From assembly GCF_002127325.2 (NCBI RefSeq), contig NC_035440.2:73345819-73409818 (forward strand): 64,000 nt of DNA. Reading direction: 5' to 3'. This DNA is from Helianthus annuus. Taxonomy: Eukaryota; Streptophyta; Magnoliopsida; Asterales; Asteraceae. Numbering within the stretch: position 1 is the first letter of the stretch; the number at the start of each line of letters is the position of its first letter. A model generated the notes under the pieces. It was given only the letters and a program-made list of their open reading frames with translations, had not been told where the DNA came from and made no database searches. Both the position numbers and the translations under genes were made by a program. Positions 21,286-30,387 of the stretch are shown piece after piece.

Positions 21286-21788
21286 CAGGCCCGGCTTTGT
21301 GGGCTGGGCAGCCCGCGCAGACGCCAAGGCCTAAAAGGTTTATAGGGCCCAACAAAAATTTAGGGTCAAGATTTTTAAATGAGCACTGTTATCTTAAATG
21401 TTTAATAAATGACCTCAGTAACAAAAATGAAGCTAGTTCAATGGTTAAGATACTCAAATTTAAAAACCAAGGTCATGAGTTCTAAACCCTTTCTTTACAT
21501 TTTTATTTCCTAAACAATTTTCAGTTAATCCCATGCATTTTTTATTTCCTAAACTGTTTTGAACTATCAATTCACTTAATTAATTGACTCTTGAATCTTG
21601 TTAACAAGATGATTATATAATTAATTAGTTAATGTTTTGGGTTATAATCTTGAGGTCATGAGTTCAAGCCCCATGATTAGCATGTCGTATTGTGGTTTCT
21701 TGATATATATTTGAAGAGTTTATATTATACCAATTTTTTTGTTTCGCCCGGGGCCCAAATTTTTTTATCATTCTCGGAGACGGCCCTG
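21286..21788. mobile_element. hAT-type MITE, 503 bp, with exact 8-bp TSD
   Basis: Ends CAGGCCCGGC and GGCCCTG are inverted (CAGGSCCG core), and ttcatgta occurs on both sides (21278-21285 and 21789-21796). The interior is AT-rich, without coding potential. It has two segments resembling tRNA-like RNA polymerase III boxes: 'tagttcaatggttaaga' with 'ggtcatgagttcta' (21430-21485) and 'gaggtcatgagttcaagcccc' (about 21651-21671). Confidence 0.85.
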
Positions 21789-21868
21789 TTCATGTACATG
21801 GGGTTGAGTTGGTTAATGCTTATCGTATTGCTTCTTCTGATCTTTTTTTATTTGTTTCATGTTAAGAG

Positions 21869-22383
21869 TAGGGGTGTTCAAAAAACTCGTAGCTCGCAGC
21901 TCGTTCGAAACTCGCTCGAAAAAAGCTCGAAGAAAGCTCGGCTCGGTTTGTAAACGAGCCGAGATTGAGCTTGGTCTGGCTCGGCTCGTGAGCTGGCTCG
22001 ATAAGGTTTACATCCTTCATTTTTTTTTGTCCCGCATCGCTTAGAAAACAAAAAACTAAGGGAGTATCTCCCCTATAAAAGAAGGTAATGACAATGGAGA
22101 AAGTGAATTAACTATCTATACTTGCATATTTAGCCATATGGTTAAATTAAATGGCAATTATGACCCTTAGGCTATGAAGAAATTCATTTTTAAGTAATAA
22201 ATTTTGTGGTTCTTTGTTAGTTCGAGCTAGATCGAGCCGAGCCGAGCTAGCTCGAATTTTAGTCGAGCCGAGCTCGAGCCTCAAATCTCAGCTCGATTTG
22301 AAATTTGAGCTCGAGCCGAGCCACCTTGAATCGAGTTCGAGCCGAGCTCGATCTGAGTCTAGCTCAGCTCGTTTACAGCCCTA
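21869..22383. mobile_element. hAT-like MITE with GAGC-rich subterminal repeats, 8-bp TSD
   Basis: Terminal inverted repeats TAGGGGTGTTCA and TAGGGCTGTAAAC (reverse of the right end) with gttaagag duplicated at 21861-21868 and 22384-22391. Both subterminal zones are packed with GCTCG/CGAGC and GAGCCGAGC copies (21890-22010 and 22218-22375), in the manner of transposase-binding repeats. No coding region. Confidence 0.83.
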
Positions 22384-22538
22384 GTTAAGAGGAAGATATG
22401 GAGTTCAATTGTAGAGTCTATATAATTAATATGTTAGATACCATTTTTTTTAAATTTGACTATATAATTGGAACCAATAGAGTCTACCTAGTCTCCCTCA
22501 TCACATGTGATATTCTAAACCATAAAAAATCATTATAA

Positions 22539-24419
22539 GAACATGCGTAGTCGTTAGCCCAATAATGCTCCACCTCGGGACGTTTTCTGTCATGTGGCAG
22601 TCCAGTCAGCATGGGGGCATTATTGGGTGTTATTGCAAAAGTGCCGTGGTGGGAATAATGCCCAATAACGCCCATCCAATCATTACACAATTATTTATTT
22701 TTTAAATTTAAAACTTAAAATACTTCATTAATTTAAAAAAAATTACACTACTAGAAATAAAATAAAAAAAACCGAATAAAAAAACAGAAATAAAAAAAAA
22801 TAAAGTTAAAAAAAAGATGATGATCTAAAGTCCGTATTTTTCCCGAAGTTTTTGGCGATGCATTTGCGCAACGATCAACGCGTCGCCTTGTAGGTGGTCG
22901 ATCGGTTTGAAAAAAAACTCAATGTCCTTTTCCGTTTGCCTCGTCGTTTGCCTCGTCGCTTGCATCTCGTTAAACTTTTTGTTTTCGGCGACTCGTTCTT
23001 TCATAGTCTCCAAACGTTGGTGGCCGAGGTCTCGAATGTCTTGGAGACGACAGTTCATCTCCTCGAAATCTTCCTTCAACTCGAGATCGGAAGACGACTC
23101 CACCGGTTTTTTCCCGGTTCGCTTATCTTTTCTTCTACCGGACGGTCGGGCCAACTCTTCTTCAACTTGCTTGTCAACGTCCGCAACAACATTTAGATCG
23201 ACATTGCAAGCATCGGAAGTTGGTGTGTCAGGGTCAACGGAGGATAACGTTTTTGATCGTTTAGCTCTACGTCTACTACTCGACGTCATGGTCACTACGC
23301 CCGCCCACTTTGGACTTTTTCATAGTAGTTCCCAAAACTTATAGTACGGGAAAACGCCTTTCGTTTTCTCGTACTCTTCCATAGCCTTCGTTAAAACCCC
23401 GACGTCACCTTCTCCGCTCAGCCGATTATCGTAGCTATGTTGATAAACTTCTTGGAAGGAGTGACACTTGTTGTTGATGTCGGTCCATTTGCTAGAAATG
23501 GAATCCTTGTCACGATGTTCACCCTTACCCCACGTGCTATAAAAGAGTGCACGAATCATATTCCAAAATTCGGGTTCCGTTTGAAAGTTTGCTACAATTA
23601 GAATAAAAAGTTGTACGTAAAAAATAAAATAAAATCGACGTGTAGGAAAAAAAAAGTAAAAAAAAAAAAATAAAACTTACCAAAATCGGGGTCCTCCGAA
23701 ACATCGACCCACGCCTGAACCAACGTGAATTCCTCGTCTTTCGTCCAAATAACGTAAGTATGCTTACGACGAGGTTGGTTCGGTTCCTTCTTTTTATGCG
23801 ACCTTTTGCCGCGTTTCGATGTCTCTCGCTCCGGTTCGGGTTGCGTCTCCGGCACGATATCCACATCGGGTTCTGGTTGTTGTTGTGATGGTTGCGAGCC
23901 GCCGGCTTGGCCAAAGCCGAATGTGGGTGGCATGAAAGGAGTAGAGCCACTCAAGAAAGGCGCGTACGATAACATGTTCGGGTCCATGTCTTGAAGGTTA
24001 AAGGTTTGTTGCGGTTGGGTTGTGTTCGGGTTCCCGGGTCTTGAGGGGACACCAAATGGGGGTCGGAATGGGTTCATACTTTTATAATTGTAAAAGTAGT
24101 AGAGAGAAACTTTGATGGAGGGTGAGTTTTTTATAAAAAGTGGATGAAAAGTAGGGTTTTTATAGTGTTAAATGGGATTTAAAAAAAATATTAAAGAAAG
24201 TTACCGTTGAACGGTAAACTCGTTCCCCAATGCATCAATTCGGCGTGTTTCAAAAAACGCCAAAGAACAATTGTTCGCGAATAACGCCACAAAACATCGA
24301 GGTGGCAGTACCCGGGTGTGTTCCAGCGTGTTTGGGAAATTTAAAAAAAAAAAAAAAAAAACGCCCAACGGACTGTCTAACCATTGACTTCGTTTGGGTT
24401 CATACACCTATGGATGCCC
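22539..24419 (-). mobile_element. PIF/Harbinger-like element carrying ORF1 only
   Basis: The body is about 1.9 kb around a two-exon Myb/SANT-like gene. The ends gaacatgcgtag and (reverse of right end) gggcatccatag match at 8 of 12 bases and are flanked by taa and tag, consistent with the 3-bp TWA/TAR-like target of Harbinger elements. No DDE transposase ORF is present, so it is non-autonomous. The termini are diverged and the exact boundaries are uncertain. Outside it, an imperfect direct repeat (tttgactatataattggaac at about 22457 and 24452) flanks the locus. Confidence 0.6.
22825..24077 (-). pseudogene. Myb/SANT-like, NAM-associated Harbinger ORF1 protein (broken)
   Basis: Exon 1 is 23681-24077 (starts MNPFRPPFGVPSRP). 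Intron 23592-23680 (donor TTTG|GTAAG, acceptor TTGTAG|CA, phase 1) is followed by exon 2 to the stop at 22825. The trihelix/Myb-like domain spans the intron: VIWTKDEEFTLVQAWVDV, then EPEFWNMIRALF and SSKWTDINNKC. The C-terminus is a basic and coiled-coil region ending in HRQKLREKYGL, as in 'NAM-associated' plant proteins, many of which are Harbinger ORF1 relatives. An in-frame TGA at 23320-23322 breaks it. Family role: binds element ends and helps the transposase. Plant databases often mislabel such ORFs as cellular genes. Confidence 0.75.
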
Positions 24420-25131
24420 TAGTTTATACTTGATTTACCAATTTCTTGATTTGACTATATAATTGGAACCAACTATTTAGCTAGTTTCACTTATCGTATG
24501 TGATGACTATACACCGTTAAATTCCACTACAAGCATTGTTCTTGAAGAAACACCAAACCATACCCCTTCAGTTCTTTAGAATTTTGTATGGGTTCATAAA
24601 ATTATCAAAACCTTTACAAATGAAGCAATTGAATGAAGGAAAGCCTACCATGTTGATTCCAAGTGATATTTTGGAAAGGTTAGAAACATGATTGATTAAA
24701 TATGGCTTAGGAACTTAATTTGGAGCTTGCTTTCTTCTTCTCCCATTTTTCTCACTAACACACGTACACTAAAAAATTAATCAGAGTATCTCTTAGAATA
24801 AATGTGGCTTAGTTCTATTATTCGAGGAATTTGCCCAATTTTTGAAGATGTCCACCCTTGGCCTTTTATGTCTAATTTATTAGACTTTTGACACAAGTCA
24901 CTATCCGCAAATTTATTAATTGAAACTATAATATTCTAATAAATTTATTAATTGAAACTATAATATTCTAATTATATATTGAAATTTAGGATAGTACAAG
25001 CTTCTAACTAAAATACTTTATAGAATCAATACCACTAGAGCAAAGGCTTTATGGCCAATGAATGTGTTAAATTTATGTCATTTAAAAAAGCTAATGTCAT
25101 GTCATATTTAATATTTATGTTTCATTAAATG
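24420..25131. other. AT-rich intergenic stretch
   Basis: No gene seen. Contains an approximately 32-bp tandem duplication (aatttattaattgaaactat...) at 24910-24976. The last bases aaatg (25127-25131) are the left copy of the target duplication of the copia element that follows. Confidence 0.7.
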
Positions 25132-25764
25132 TGTTGGTGCACTTGTGTCTGTACTTTGTCTGTATTCGGTCTGATATAAACGATGTCCTGATTTGTGTTG
25201 TAAGTTGACCAAGTCAACCATCCTCCGGTTTGACTTGGACAACAGTTGAAAGATGTTCTGATCGAAGGATAGCCTCGAAGGATACACCTGATCCTTCGAG
25301 GTGATCGAAAGATATGGCTCGACCATGGTTCGACCATTAGACCTCGAAGGATGATCCTTCGAGGTCCATGCTGATCTTTCGTGTAACATGTGGTCGACAG
25401 ATGATCCTTCGGACCATCTGTCGAATCCTTCGAGCAGACCTGCTGAGCTGGGTATATATACCCATGCATGTGTTGAGAGTTCGAGAGTTCTGCCATTTTT
25501 ACACACCGAGAGATAGAAGCTCAGAGAGCATTCTGCCCAGAACTCACACACACACTTAGAGAGTTTATAGAACATTTCTGTAAACATTGAGCTTGTAACC
25601 GAACCCTCATTGCATTAATACAAGTTGTGTTAATCGGTGAACTTGTGTGTTTGTTTCTCTACTTGCTACTAACTCGGTTTGCTTGCTAGCTTGGATTCCG
25701 CACTCGCTAGTAGGTTTGTATAACAAGGTTTAGGTTCGTAATCCTCCGCGAAAAGGGACCTACA
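25132..25764 (+). repeat. 5' LTR of the SIRE-like copia element
   Basis: 633 bp, TGTTGGTGCAC...GGGACCTACA. It contains nine CGAARGAT or ATCYTTCG motifs (25255-25432), including an inverted pair at 25343-25367 (acctcgaaggat, g, atccttcgaggt). A palindromic TATA box follows at 25450-25463. Confidence 0.95.
25450..25463 (+). promoter_or_regulatory. TATA box of the copia LTR promoter
   Basis: gggtatatataccc, a perfect palindrome, lies in the middle of the LTR downstream of the motif array. Transcription would start about 30 bp later, near 25485-25495. The 3' LTR has the same box at 36064-36077. Confidence 0.75.
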
Positions 25765-25766
25765 AG

Positions 25767-25778
25767 TGGTATCAGAGC
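25767..25778 (+). other. Primer binding site, tRNA-iMet type
   Basis: TGGTATCAGAGC begins 2 nt after the 5' LTR. Confidence 0.95.
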
Positions 25779-26154
25779 CTCGCTCTTAACCTTGTTTAAA
25801 ACCGGGTTTTTACAAGTTTTGGTGTGTTGAAACACTTGGTTTTGCACCTGTTTTTACTAAGTTTCTTGCATTTTCTTTGAGTAAAAACGTGTCTAAACTA
25901 ACCGGGAGTGTTCAAGTGTGGGTTGGGTAACATAAAAATTGGTTTTTAGAAAACTTTGTGTTTTCCGGTGGTATTCCGGTGTGTTTCCGGTGACTGAACT
26001 TGAGGATAAGGTTTTGCCTTTTTGGGTATAATTTTTGAAAGTCAAAAAGTTTGGTGGAAAGTTGTGCAGAAACATCCCTTCTGCCGAAAGCAACTTCACC
26101 AACCCCTGTCACCTTTTCACCAACCTTTCACATCAGATCAGATTGTGTCAGAGC

Positions 26155-26548
26155 TCTCGAAAGATATCTTTCGACATCGAAAGATCATCCTTCGATATCT
26201 TTCGATCAAGGAGGGCTCGAAAGATTTATATCCTTCGACCCATCCTTCGAAGTCTGAAACATATCCTTCGACAGAGGAATCTTTTCGAAAGATTAGTGTC
26301 CGAAAGATTAGGATCCTTCGTATTGGTGAATCTTTCGAGATCTGTTATTCGAAAGATAAAGAGTTAACTCGAAAGATAAGGATCTTTCAAAAGGGAATCC
26401 TTCGAGCTCTTGAATCCTTCGAAGTCATTGTTCGAGAGTCAACAGTAATCTTTCGAATACTGTTGATCCTTCGAACAATAAATCGATCCTTCGACTGTGG
26501 TCAGTTTATTGCTAACAAGTTTCTGTGAATCCGAGTGTTATCTTTCGG
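26155..26548. repeat. Dense CGAARGAT/ATCYTTCG motif array in the copia leader
   Basis: About 20 copies of the 8-mers CGAAAGAT, ATCTTTCG, ATCCTTCG or CGAAGGAT, in both orientations and irregularly spaced, lie in under 400 bp between the primer site and the gag ATG. The same 8-mers occur nine times in each LTR. Three overlapping plus-strand frames stay open here (for example 26022-26528), which I read as a by-product of the stop-poor motif. Confidence 0.85.
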
Positions 26549-26584
26549 ATCATTCTTACTTAGCATTTATTTTGCTTATCTATC

Positions 26585-29500
26585 ATGAATCCGAGTTGGT
26601 GGGGAAGTCCGGCTCCAGACAGTGGAAAATACATGAATACTAGTCAATCTCCATCATGGGCCGAATCTCCGGTATCTACATCCTCACAAACAAATGCCAC
26701 TCCAGCTGGTCAATGGGCGTTTGTTTCAAATCAAACTCCGAGTATTCAAAGTCTTCTTCTAAGCGAAAGTGAAACCGGAAGTTTGAACAGGCCTCCAAAG
26801 TTGATGCATCTTCATGAATATCCAGGATGGGTTGATCGTTTCCATACATACATTCTTGGTCAAAATACTGAGTTGTGGTTACGGTTCATTACAGAATTCG
26901 ATCAAACTATCGAGGTTGCTGCTTCTTCGACAGCTACATTTGCCGATCTTCCTGATGATCAAAAGAAGACGTATGACTTAGAAAAGAAAGCATACGCTAT
27001 TCTCACTCAAGCACTGAGCAAGGATATTTATCATCAGTTCGTCAGTTTCAAGACAACGAAGAAGCTGTGGGATGCATTGAAGACGAGAGGAGTAGGTAAT
27101 GAAGCCACACGTCAACTAAGACGAGATCTACTGAAGAAAGAATTCGATGGCTTCACATGCATGGATAAGGAGTCCTTAGGAGATATGACAAGTCGTTTCT
27201 ATCACCTGCTTACTGAGCTGACCAACTTTGAAGTCACAACGACTCCAACAGAGGTGGTAAAGAAATTTGCCGATGCATTGCCTCCTCAATGGAATAACTT
27301 CCTGGAAATCTTGAAGTACAACGGAACGTTGAGAACTACAAATATCAACGATTTCGTGCAGCTTCTGGAGAACAAGGATCAGGAAGAAACGTTGAAGGCA
27401 AAGAGAGTCGCAGTGCCACAGAATCCAGAGATGTATTATGGCACTTCCACTTCTTCATCTGCAAAAGCCGGTTCACATGCTCCACTTCAGACGGCGTTTG
27501 TCACAAGCACGGATATGTATGGCAATCCAGTGCAAGTTCCTGTAAAGCCGCCTCCAACCACAGATCTGTATGGAAATCCAGTACAACCACCTCCTCCTCC
27601 TCCTGCTCAACAACCACAATATGCATGTTATGGAGGAACATCATCTGCTGCAGGTCAACAATCAAAGCCAAATACAGTACAGCTTGACACTTCAAGTTTT
27701 TCTAAAATCAGTGTAGAAGTAGCTAAGGAACACATGGAGCTGCTTAACACTGTAGTGAGCGCGTACTGTGGATTGATAGAAGGTCAGATTGGAAACATTA
27801 ATCTGACACAAGAAGATTACAGGCAGATTGATAAGGAAGAGATGGACTTGATGGATATCAAGTGGGCCTTTGCGAGTGCTGTGAGAAGAGCAAAGGATTG
27901 GATGGAAAGTACTGGCAGAACCAGCTTGGAAAGTAAGCGAGACACCAAGTATGGGTTCGATAAGCAAGCTGTTAAGTGCTTCAACTGTGGTGAACGGGGC
28001 CATTTTAAACGGGAATGTACAAAGCCAGCCCAGCACGGGAATCAAAACCCCTTCAGGAACCAAGGCAACCAGCAGAACAGAAACAATGATCGTACATTGG
28101 TGCCTGTCAACAACCAAACCAACCGAGCACTTGCAGTTCAGGTGGATGAAGGTTGTGACTGGTCAATCCAGTTGGGTGGTGATGCTCCTGATGGAACAGC
28201 ATGTTTTGCTCAGATTGTGAAGGAGCTAGTTCACACCAGTGGTGGAGAATCTTCTGCCAGTGGTGATGAATCGTCTGAAGATGAAGACTCCTCTGGATAC
28301 AGCAGGAGTGTTGATGAAGAATCATCCAACTCTGGTGATGATCATGTGGGTGAGACATCTAATGTTTCGGATGATATTGACATTGATGAACTCTTGGGGG
28401 AAGCTGTAGCAGAAACTCAAAGAAGATCTATTCTGGTGGATCAAGCTGCTTACTCTTCGTCTTCTCTCCATTCAGCCTTTATGGCTAATGTCGACGGTTC
28501 ATCAAGTCAGGTATGTGTCGATGAACCCACTGCTGTTAATTGTGATGAATGTGCTAGGTTGCATGCTAGATGTGCTGATCTTGAGAAAAGTATGTCTGAG
28601 TTGCAAGGCAAACATGATGCTTTACAAGCTAGTTTGTTTGACCTGCAAGACAAACATACTACTGTGAATGAGAATTTGAGTGACTTGCAAAGTAAGCATG
28701 ACGCTTTGCAAGAAAAACATGATGTGACATTCATCCACAATCAGAAGTTGACTGTGGACCTCTCTAAATGCACAGAAGCCAACATGTTTTATGAAAACCA
28801 TGAAAAAGAATTTAAGTCAGTAATTGAAACATTAAAGAAGGATAAAACAGAACTGACTAAAATGGTTTCAAGAAAACAAACTGATATTAATTTGTATATA
28901 TCTCGCCTTGAGAATATGCAAAAAGAGATGGCTTGTGTGAAAACCGAAAGTGATGCGATCAAACTCAAGCTAGACAGTTATTTGAGTTCTAGCTATGTGT
29001 TAGATCACATCATTGACGTTCAGAAGGAAAAGAGAGATGTCACATGCATAGGGTACAAGAAGTGTCCACCACCAGTGAGACATAACTATGACGCCATGCC
29101 TGATGAAGAGGACAGAGTTTTCTTTGAGCCTTCTGTGTCTCTAGATGTTAAGGAGTTTGCTGCAGGACTCGGATACCAAAAGGAAGTATCCTCAGATTCA
29201 GATGTGTCAGCAGATACATTTGTGAGTGCTGAACAGAATCAGGATCCTCCAGTTGTGATTGAGGATGCTGATTCGTCTGATGATGAATCTGACGATACTG
29301 TCCCAGCAAAGTCTGATGCGGTAGCCAAAAATGAGGACATACCTCTTGAGAATCACATTCTATGTGATCCCCCTGTTCAACCCGCTAAGACTATTGCAAC
29401 TGAGTCCTCATCTGCAGAAGAGCCGGAGAGTGTGAATTTGCTGTACACTCTAGTTGGTGATGATAAAATTTACTCAGACAAAGATTTTCCCATTAAGAAT

Positions 29501-30373
29501 GTTAATCAATCCTTAATCTGTAAAGTCTTTGAGAATTCGACGAGTAAGTTCTTGGGAAAGGCAGGACCTAAAGTTACAGTTACACAGTGCCCTCCTATTC
29601 CAAAGGCTGAAATTCGAAAACAATTTGGTAACAAGAAATTACCTACAGCGCCAACACAGCAAAATCACACCAAATCCAAAGGTAAAACACCGGCTCAAAC
29701 TAACAAGAAGCCGAACCAAAAGAAGAAGAAGAATGTTAACTTTGTGAAATCGACGGGAACAGACAAAATTGAAAAGTTTGAAAATCAATCTAACTTAGAT
29801 TTTGTCAAGAAAGCTATTGTCGAGAAAAGAAATGAACCAAGCAGTTCAAAACCTAGTACCTCGGGTTCACAAAGTTCAACCTCAACGGCTAGACGATCAC
29901 ATGATTCTTCGGGGTTTGTAGAACGAAGATCATGTTTTGAGTGTGGAACCATTGGGCATATTATTAGAAACTGCCCATGTCTTCATAAACAAAAAGGAAA
30001 GGTTGATGAGCCCCGTGGCAAAGCTGACCGTAAGCCAACTGTTTCCACAAAACAAGATCCCCGCCTTGTAAAAGAAAGGGAAAAGAAACAGAAACGCCAA
30101 CAGGTCAAAAAGATTGAAAAAGCGATTAAAACCGATGTGGTTCAAAAACAATCTGTTGTTGTAAAACCAGAAAATTCTAAAACTTCAAATCATCAAGAAG
30201 TTAAAATTTTAAAGAAAAACACTGGTGAAACCAAACAGACTTGGAAACCAAAAACGGTTACTGAATCAGGGGGACCATCACAATTCACCAACCATCAAAG
30301 ACAAGAAGTTATTGTCATTGATGAAAATGGAAGACCCAAGACCACAATGGCTTGGGTCCCCATCTCCAACTAA
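26585..30373 (+). CDS. Oversized Gag protein of the SIRE-like copia element
   Basis: 1262 residues from ATG 26585 (MNPSWWGSPAPDSGKY). The capsid-like UBN2/gag domain is at residues about 70-280 (WVDRFHTYILG, KKLWDALKTRG, LLKKEFDGF). Then follow a Pro-rich linker, a first CCHC knuckle at 465-478 (CFNCGERGHFKREC), acidic Ser-rich segments, a coiled coil at about 660-850 (repeated LQxKHDALQ), a basic segment, and a second CCHC knuckle at 1117-1130 (CFECGTIGHIIRNC). Role: forms the virus-like particle and binds genomic RNA. It is far longer than usual copia gag, and the two knuckles sit about 640 residues apart. It ends at a TAA 15 nt before the pol frame opens. Confidence 0.9.
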   Translation: MNPSWWGSPAPDSGKYMNTSQSPSWAESPVSTSSQTNATPAGQWAFVSNQTPSIQSLLLSESETGSLNRPPKLMHLHEYPGWVDRFHTYILGQNTELWLRFITEFDQTIEVAASSTATFADLPDDQKKTYDLEKKAYAILTQALSKDIYHQFVSFKTTKKLWDALKTRGVGNEATRQLRRDLLKKEFDGFTCMDKESLGDMTSRFYHLLTELTNFEVTTTPTEVVKKFADALPPQWNNFLEILKYNGTLRTTNINDFVQLLENKDQEETLKAKRVAVPQNPEMYYGTSTSSSAKAGSHAPLQTAFVTSTDMYGNPVQVPVKPPPTTDLYGNPVQPPPPPPAQQPQYACYGGTSSAAGQQSKPNTVQLDTSSFSKISVEVAKEHMELLNTVVSAYCGLIEGQIGNINLTQEDYRQIDKEEMDLMDIKWAFASAVRRAKDWMESTGRTSLESKRDTKYGFDKQAVKCFNCGERGHFKRECTKPAQHGNQNPFRNQGNQQNRNNDRTLVPVNNQTNRALAVQVDEGCDWSIQLGGDAPDGTACFAQIVKELVHTSGGESSASGDESSEDEDSSGYSRSVDEESSNSGDDHVGETSNVSDDIDIDELLGEAVAETQRRSILVDQAAYSSSSLHSAFMANVDGSSSQVCVDEPTAVNCDECARLHARCADLEKSMSELQGKHDALQASLFDLQDKHTTVNENLSDLQSKHDALQEKHDVTFIHNQKLTVDLSKCTEANMFYENHEKEFKSVIETLKKDKTELTKMVSRKQTDINLYISRLENMQKEMACVKTESDAIKLKLDSYLSSSYVLDHIIDVQKEKRDVTCIGYKKCPPPVRHNYDAMPDEEDRVFFEPSVSLDVKEFAAGLGYQKEVSSDSDVSADTFVSAEQNQDPPVVIEDADSSDDESDDTVPAKSDAVAKNEDIPLENHILCDPPVQPAKTIATESSSAEEPESVNLLYTLVGDDKIYSDKDFPIKNVNQSLICKVFENSTSKFLGKAGPKVTVTQCPPIPKAEIRKQFGNKKLPTAPTQQNHTKSKGKTPAQTNKKPNQKKKKNVNFVKSTGTDKIEKFENQSNLDFVKKAIVEKRNEPSSSKPSTSGSQSSTSTARRSHDSSGFVERRSCFECGTIGHIIRNCPCLHKQKGKVDEPRGKADRKPTVSTKQDPRLVKEREKKQKRQQVKKIEKAIKTDVVQKQSVVVKPENSKTSNHQEVKILKKNTGETKQTWKPKTVTESGGPSQFTNHQRQEVIVIDENGRPKTTMAWVPISN

Positions 30374-30387
30374 TTGATTGAGTTCAT

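Noticed and set aside
21430..21671. tRNA gene
   Set aside because: Only loose A- and B-box likeness; no cloverleaf or anticodon stem could be drawn.
22825..24077. Cellular transcription factor gene
   Set aside because: Myb/SANT-like plus NAM-associated layout, TIR-like ends and an in-frame stop fit a Harbinger ORF1 better.
25108..25587. 159-residue minus-strand frame in the copia LTR, repeated at 35680-36201
   Set aside because: It lies in both LTRs and is open because of the motif composition; no family motif and no independent context.
26022..26528. 168-residue plus-strand frame in the copia leader
   Set aside because: Three overlapping frames are open at once over a stop-poor motif array, and the translation is low-complexity (repeats of FRKI, ILR, SKD).
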